Assembly (NCBI GenBank): GCA_009823505.1
Contig: VZQC01006609.1
Coordinates: 963,768-1,027,767, forward strand
Direction: 5' to 3'
Source: Rhizomys pruinosus
Lineage: Eukaryota; Chordata; Mammalia; Rodentia; Spalacidae
DNA length: 64,000 nucleotides
Made by a program: the position numbers and the translations under genes
Shown here: one piece after another, positions 58,823 through 64,000 of the stretch
Layout: the number at the start of each line of letters is the position of its first letter
Numbering within the stretch: position 1 is the first letter of the stretch
The notes under the pieces: model-generated
Told to the model about the DNA's origin: nothing
Database searches by the model: none
The model's input: the letters and a program-made list of their open reading frames with translations, nothing else

Positions 58823-59139
58823 ACCCATGATGGGAAATCCAGGATCCGTGGACCTGGCGGCCACCACCCGAAGTAGTGTTGCTAAGGTTGTTGAAGCACA
58901 GTGGGCAGTTCAGTGACCCTAGTGCTCCAGCTCCAGGAAAGTGGCCCTGCCCCATGCCACAGGCCCTGGATGCCCTGCCCCTTATCTCCTACAGCAGGGT
59001 CTGATGGGCACATCAGCCGCACCACCTGTGGCACCCTCAGCTTCCAGGTGCAGCAGACCAGTCCACCTGCTGGCCCCATCTTGGCTCCAGAGAGATAACA
59101 TGGGAGCTGATGGATGGCAGGCACCGAGCCCCCTCTTAT

Positions 59140-59345
59140 AGACACAGAACCCCCTCCTGTGGGCACAGCCCCCTGCCTGGTATGTTCATCTGCTGTGGAG
59201 ACCCCAATGGTGGAAAGGACCCCCACCCAGAAGGTTCACATGGACCTCTGGTGGTCACTCCCTCCCTTGACATCCTACCTAGCCTCTGCACATATTGTTC
59301 ATCTGACACTTGGGATGTCCAAGCCTAAGTTCTGAGATTTACCAG
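59140..59345 (+). repeat. Copy 2 of the diverged direct repeat
   Basis: 'tcatctgctgtggagacccc' to 'gggatgtccaagcctaagtt', matching 57286-57495 in the same orientation. Confidence 0.65.
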
Positions 59346-59436
59346 CTTATTAAAAGTAGGTCTGTCTTGAAATTTCAGACCAGGGGGCCTCAGGCATGGA
59401 GAAGGCTGAATAACAATAGAAATAATAATAATAATG

Positions 59437-59585
59437 TTGGGTGTTGTGGTGTGTGCCTTTAATCCCAGCACATGTAGTGGGGAGCAGAGGCAGGTAGATC
59501 TCTGGGTTCAATGCCAGCCTGGTCTACATAGCAAGTTCCAGAGCAGCTGGGGCCACAGGGAGACCCTGTCTCAAAACAAAAAAGA
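59437..59585 (+). repeat. B1 SINE
   Basis: 'gttgggtgttgtggtgtgtg' to 'gaccctgtctcaaaac', flanked by AAT-type runs on both sides. Confidence 0.92.
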
Positions 59586-59614
59586 GATCATATTAATAAT
59601 AATAATGAGAATGG

Positions 59615-59775
59615 GCCAGGCGTGGTGGCGCACGCCTTTAATCCTAGCACTTGGGAGGCAGAGGCAGGTGGATCTTTGTGAGTTCAAGGCCACCCTGGTC
59701 TACAGAGTGAGTTCCAGGACAGCCAGAGCTACAGGGAGACCCTGTCTCCAAAAGACCAAAAAAAAAAAAAAAAGA
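59615..59775 (+). repeat. B1 SINE, full length
   Basis: 'gccaggcgtggtggcgcacg' to a pure A tail. Confidence 0.96.
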
Positions 59776-61240
59776 GGAAATCATAGCTCAGAGAGGTTAA
59801 GTCAGTCACTTAAATTGCACAGCAGAGCCACATGTAGACGGAGCCAGTCACTGCTTCTTGAGAGTCACAGGGCTAGGCTGTAGAGGTGTTCATGCCTGGA
59901 ATCCTCAGAGAGCCTGCAAAGACAGGCAGGGTATGAGGGCTGGGTCCCTGCAGCCCTCCTTCAATCCTTCCCCCTAGGGCTGGGGTGCTAGATGGCTCCC
60001 CTAGTGGTGTGTTCCTGGAGAGAGCCAGCACTTATGCTTGCACGCATCTCGGCATCTAGCTGAGCGTCAGCCCCGCCTGCCTCCTGTCCCAGCCTCTCCC
60101 TCATGGGTCAGCGCCCTGGAGCACTAAATCACCGACAAATCGGCTGCAGCCAGCAGGACAGCAGAGCATGGGGAGAGGATGTGGTCAGCAAGGCCATTAG
60201 CAGCGAGCTGGCCAGGAAGACGAGGCTCGGCTGATTGGAAGAGTGGCCGGCCTCCTCTTTAGGACATGGCTCGTCAGAGCCCTCCATGCTGTGACATGGC
60301 TGAGACACACGTGGACCGTGTGGCTCTCTCTCCGATTTTCCATAGAGCGTGTACAATTTATAGTCTGCGTACACCATTCGATCTGAACCAAGTGCATAGT
60401 GGCACTTGGATGGACCCCCCTCCTCCTCCTCCAATACCAGTGGATTTGAAATGGTCCGCCATGAAGGAGGCAGAGGAGGAGGGAGACCGGAGCATGCAGA
60501 GTAACACAGACCTGATACAGCTTTGCCAGCCTCAGTCTTCTCTGTGGAATGGGTACAATAAAAAAAAAAAACCTACAAAAGGCTCTTAATATATGCAAAG
60601 CACTTGGGAACAGAGCTGGCCTGCCCAGGGCGAGTGCTCTGTAAACTGAGGAAGGGCTGGGGGACCCCCTGTATGTCCTTCAAGGGTTGTGCCCCCTACC
60701 TTGGTAGCACTGGAATTTTTCCATGGATTTTGCGCCTTTCATCTTGCTGGCCTTGCTTACCCAGGTGAGAAATGGGATAATGGCCTCTGCTGTGGCTGGC
60801 TTCCTGCTTTGTCTGGGTAACTATGAGAAATAGGTCAGTGGATCCAAAATGAGAACCAAACTCCTCAGTCCTGGCCTGTCCAGCCAATGACAGAGCACGA
60901 CAAGGGGTCTGGGTGGAACTCCTACTCCCAGATAAAGACAGCTCGTTTTGACACAGGGACACACGTCCTCAACTAGGTAACCCTGTGGGGTCTCTGGGGA
61001 CTTGGGTCTGAATGTTTTCACTGCAACAAAGGCCATGGGTCGGTCAAATCCAGCAGACAATGAGAAGGCAGGATACATGTCGGTAAACTGAGACCAGGGA
61101 CTTCAAGGGTCCTTTGGGCTTAGCTGGTGCCTTGGGACACAGCTCTTCTTGTACTGTCACCTGGAGGGCCCAGTGGGGGCCGTCAGCAGGGCAGGCCCGT
61201 CCCTTCTGCACGGCTGGCCTCGCAGCCGGCCTGCAGCAGA
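59776..61240 (+). other. Unique intronic sequence with MIR scraps
   Basis: MIR scraps at 59776-59830 (reverse) and about 60505-60620. 60320-60400 is a mixed block ('gagcgtgtacaatttatagt') that may be conserved. No coding signal. Confidence 0.45.
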
Positions 61241-61350
61241 CACGGCTTTTTTGTTTTTGGTTAAAAAGCCTCATTGGAGCGTTATGATATTGCAATGTGA
61301 GGGTAATTGAGCTGAAAGCTATTCTCTTCCTGCAACCAGCACGATAGGAG
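61241..61350. promoter_or_regulatory. Candidate conserved non-coding element
   Basis: Non-repetitive block with GGTTAAAAAGCCTCATTGG, CGTTATGATATTGCAATG and GGGTAATTGAGC. Confidence 0.33.
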
Positions 61351-61637
61351 TGATTGAGGTGCCTGGGCCTCCGCACCAGCCTGGGGATCCTGATGGAAGT
61401 TATGTGCTGACATGGCTATGTGCAAGGAAGGAGCCAGCCCTGGGGCCCTGTTCCCTACTTGGAGCCACTAGGCCAGACCTCTACTGAGCAAGTGTAGAGG
61501 CTGGGCAGATAGAGGGTCCCTCGTGACAGGCCAGTGGCGGGTCTGGGGCCCTGGGTCCTGGCTGTGCCCCACCTCCTCCCCAGCACTCCATTTTCTCATA
61601 GGATATGTGTTTTGTACCTTCCCCCTCTCCCTCTCTC

Positions 61638-61800
61638 CCACCTCTCTCTCCTTCCTTCCTTCCTTCCTTCCTTCCTTCCTTCCTTCCTTCCTTCCTTCCT
61701 TCCTTCCTCCCTCCCTCCCCCCCTCCCTCCCTCCCTCCTTCCCTCCCTCCCTCCCTCCCTCCTTCCTTCCTTCCCTCCCTCCCTCCTTCTCTTCGTTCTT
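61638..61800 (+). repeat. (TTCC)n/(CCCT)n polypyrimidine tract
   Basis: 160 nt of pure C/T tetranucleotides, probably the expanded tail of the ID-like element downstream (reverse strand). Confidence 0.96.
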
Positions 61801-62110
61801 TCTGTTCTACAGATGGAACCCAGAGCCTCAGGCACACTAAGCCCCCAGTCCCTCACTGATAGATTCTAGGTCGATGCTCTACCACTGAGCCATGCCCCCA
61901 ACTCCACACTGGTAGATTCTAGGTAAGTACTTACTCTTCCACTTAGCTGTGCCCCCAACCCCTCACCAGTACCTTTTAGCCAGATGTCCTATTGTGAGCT
62001 ACGCCCTAGCCCATCCCCAGTGGATTCTACAAGCACTTGACCTCTGAGCGGCACCCCCGGCCCCTTATTGGCAGATTCCAGGTAAGTGCTTGGTGATAGA
62101 GCCCCCCACG
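61801..62110 (-). repeat. ID-like SINE with five tandem tRNA-head units
   Basis: Units begin at about 61861, 61914, 61971, 62022 and 62073 (spacing 51-57 bp). Each reads roughly 'agattctaggtaagtgct' then 'ctctaccactgagccatg' and 'cccccaacccc'. On the minus strand each unit carries a tRNA A-box-like 'tggctcagtggtagag'. Decay increases away from the SINE body. Confidence 0.8.
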
Positions 62111-62596
62111 CTTGATCCTACTGTACAATAGGATGTCACTCTCTGCTTTCCGAGTCTCCCCCATGATCTACCCCACCTTCTCCAGTGTTTGGCTACCCCA
62201 GTGCTTTCTAAACCAAATGTTAAGCACCTATGAGTCACGCAGGCATCTTGCTAACCTGTAGCTCCTGATTCAGCAGGTCCAGGGTAGCCTGAGGCGCTGT
62301 GTATCTACATAGCTACCACGGTCCCAGCGGAGGTGATGCTGTAGTCTTTCTACCTCAACTTTGAGGTCTAAAGCTCTAGGAAGCCATCAGAACCTTGGGC
62401 TGTGTAAGAGTGATCTGAATGCTCAGCTCAGGGTCCAGCTGTGTGGGAGCCACCCAGTGTGACAGCAGCCAGTCCCTGAGCAGAACAGGCTTTGTGTAGT
62501 TGTGTGGGCAGGACACCGAGCAAGGAGGTACACACTCCTGGGATACAGCTGTACTGCTGTGCTTAAAGCTGTGCCCCTGTCACAGCTGATGGCTGG
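62111..62596 (+). other. Unique intronic sequence, nothing recognised
   Basis: No repeat or exon recognised. Confidence 0.45.
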
Positions 62597-62975
62597 GCTG
62601 GATAGCTTCAGTGTCAACATGACCCACCTGGGTTGAGGGAGCCTCACTTGGGGAATTTTCTCTATTGGACTGGCCTGTGGCCATGTCTGTGGGGTATTTT
62701 CTTGGTTGCTGAGTGATGTGGGAGAGCCCAGCCCACTGTGGGCGGTGCCACCCCTGGGCAAGTTGTTCTGTATTGTATAGGAAAGCAGGTTGGGCATGGG
62801 CCAGGGGAGCAAGCCAGTAAGAAGCATTTCTCCTGCTTCCAGGTTCCTGCCCTGAGTTCCTAGCTTGGGCTCCCTCAGTGATAAATTGTGACCCGGGAGA
62901 TGTAAGACAAATCAATCCTTTCATCCCCAAGTTGGCTTGGTTAGAATGCAATTGAAAGCAAACTAGAACGGTGAC
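62597..62975 (-). repeat. ~0.4-kb rodent interspersed repeat, inverted copy
   Basis: Reverse complement of the family at 4886 and 46737: 'cctgggttgagggagcctca', 'gccacccctgggcaagttgt', 'catccccaagttggcttggt'. Confidence 0.85.
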
Positions 62976-63019
62976 ATTATCTGTTTTCCTTGGCTCGGCA
63001 GGGCTGTTTGTACACTAAA

Positions 63020-63228
63020 CCTTACTCAGTGGGTAGAGTGCTTGCCTATCGTGTATGAAGCGCTGAGTTCAGTTCCCAGCACTTCGCAAACAGGGTACAG
63101 TGGTGCATGCCAGTAATCTCAACACTTAAGAGGTAGAGGTAGGAGGGTCAGAAGTTCAACATTATCCTTGGCTACATAGGGAGTTTGAAGCCAGCCTGGG
63201 AAACATGAGATCTTGTCTCAGAAGGAAA
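63020..63228 (+). repeat. B4-type (ID + B1) SINE
   Basis: ID-like 'agtgggtagagtgcttgcct' and 'gagttcagttcccagcactt' followed by an old B1-like part 'gtacagtggtgcatgccagt'. Confidence 0.75.
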
Positions 63229-63984
63229 GCTGACAGCCTAAGCGTTGGCCACTTTCCTGCTCGCCATCCCCTCCCTGCTCACAGGGCCTATCTGGAGACT
63301 CCGGGCCAGGAGGGCAGTGGGCTCCTGTTGCTGGGAGAGAGGGTCCCTGAGAAATAAGACACTGACCCACCCAGCCAACGTTCTTCCTCAGCGCTGGTGT
63401 TCGCATACACAGACTCTCTGCCTGGCCGGTTATTAATTGCCACCAGGCTGAAGTGAGCTGGGCACATTAATATGCGCTCCAGCAGCTGTGAGGAGCCGGC
63501 ACAGGCTGGGACGCTGTGCTTATCTCTGCCGTCCAGGCTCTCTTTAAGCAGGGTTCCACTGGCACACGGCCAGGCCTTGTGAGGACAAGAGAGGGCCAGC
63601 TCTCCTGGCCACGCTGAGGGGCCCAGCTGAGCTCTGGCCCTCCATCCCCACAGCCCTGATCTCTCATAAGGCAGAACCCCATCCCAGTCCTGTGGAATGG
63701 TATGTGGTTCTGCAGACTAGCAAGATCTGGCCCTCAACTAGCCCCAGTTCCTTCTCAGGGACTATGAGGAGGGTTCTTGTCAGTGTGTACAGGTGAGAAG
63801 CCTGGGCCATCTTGTAGGTCTTTAGTAGCCATCCTGAGAAGGAAGCAGAGGCTCAGAGACAGTTTGTGGCCGCCTGGGAACACAGAATAAGCCAGTACAC
63901 CCTGAAAGTGCCTGAAAGAACATTGCCTCGGTCTCAATCCTTGGTTGGGTTGAGACACTCTAGGCTCCTTGCAGTCTTTTACAC
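63229..63984 (+). other. Unique intronic sequence
   Basis: Nothing coding recognised. 63425-63480 has GGTTATTAATTGCC and CACATTAATATGCG and may be a conserved element. Confidence 0.45.
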
Positions 63985-64000
63985 ACACACACACACACAC
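63982..64000 (+). repeat. (AC)n microsatellite, cut by window end
   Basis: AC run reaching the last base. Confidence 0.95.

Larger units (their letters stand above)
1..64000 (+). other. Cdh23: Internal segment of the Cdh23 gene, two large partial introns around three exons
   Basis: Three exons in this window join in phase to give an uninterrupted piece of cadherin-23, so the whole window is intragenic on the + strand. The part upstream of 40506 is the 3' end of one large intron and the part after 41622 is the 5' end of another. Cadherin-23 is a giant single-pass cadherin with 27 extracellular repeats; with protocadherin-15 it forms the tip link that gates hair-cell transduction channels, and loss causes Usher syndrome 1D and DFNB12 deafness (family knowledge). 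Neither the signal-peptide exon, the exon ending at codon 49, nor the next EC2 exon was recognised here, which fits the known large introns at the 5' end of this gene. Confidence 0.93.

Noticed and set aside
61481..61869. Pro/Ser/Leu- and Gly/Arg/Glu-rich frames on both strands
   Set aside because: Products of the TTCC/CCCT tract.
41623..64000. The next EC2 exon
   Set aside because: No frame with the expected continuation of EC2 after the PE motif was found; it is probably beyond the window.

Overview
This window is rodent nuclear DNA and lies inside the cadherin-23 gene (Cdh23), read on the + strand. The only protein-coding sequence I can defend is three short exons between 40506 and 41622. 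Joined in phase, they encode precursor residues 49-143: most of the first extracellular cadherin repeat (EC1) and the start of EC2. The rodent assignment rests on many B1, B2/B3-like, B4/ID-B1, ID and RSINE-type SINEs, together with MaLR-type LTRs and other rodent repeats. The B1 copies end in a 'ctggggctacagggagaccctgtct'-like 3' part (paraphrased consensus) unlike the usual mouse form, so a non-murine muroid is possible. The species cannot be fixed from the sequence.

Layout. 1-40505 is the 3' part of a very large upstream intron (intron 3 in the usual human numbering). It is a mosaic of unique DNA, old MIR/L2/L1M/MaLR remnants, rodent SINEs and several long tandem arrays: a (CTA)-rich minisatellite at 12137-12836, a 1.1-kb CA/TG minisatellite at 25690-26780 and a CATC-type array at 27296-27835. 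40506-40648, 41349-41396 and 41530-41622 are the exons, separated by introns of 700 and 133 bp. 41623-64000 is the 5' part of another large intron with similar repeat content, plus purine-rich arrays at 57.0, 58.1-58.4 and 61.6-61.8 kb.

Structure beyond repeats. The clearest unusual signals are: a perfect 22-bp-arm hairpin at 21315-21367; a ~205-bp inverted duplication (10807-11012 against 12966-13175) whose arms flank the CTA minisatellite; a 27-bp near-perfect inverted repeat at 54518-54673; a 17-bp tandem duplication that doubles the predicted branch point just upstream of the first exon; and several AT-rich, TAAT-, octamer- or CArG-containing blocks that look like conserved intronic enhancers. 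Some minisatellites appear to have grown from SINE tails.

There is no sign of a prokaryotic system, a second gene, an intact retroelement or an RNA gene. Long open frames elsewhere come from simple repeats or SINEs.
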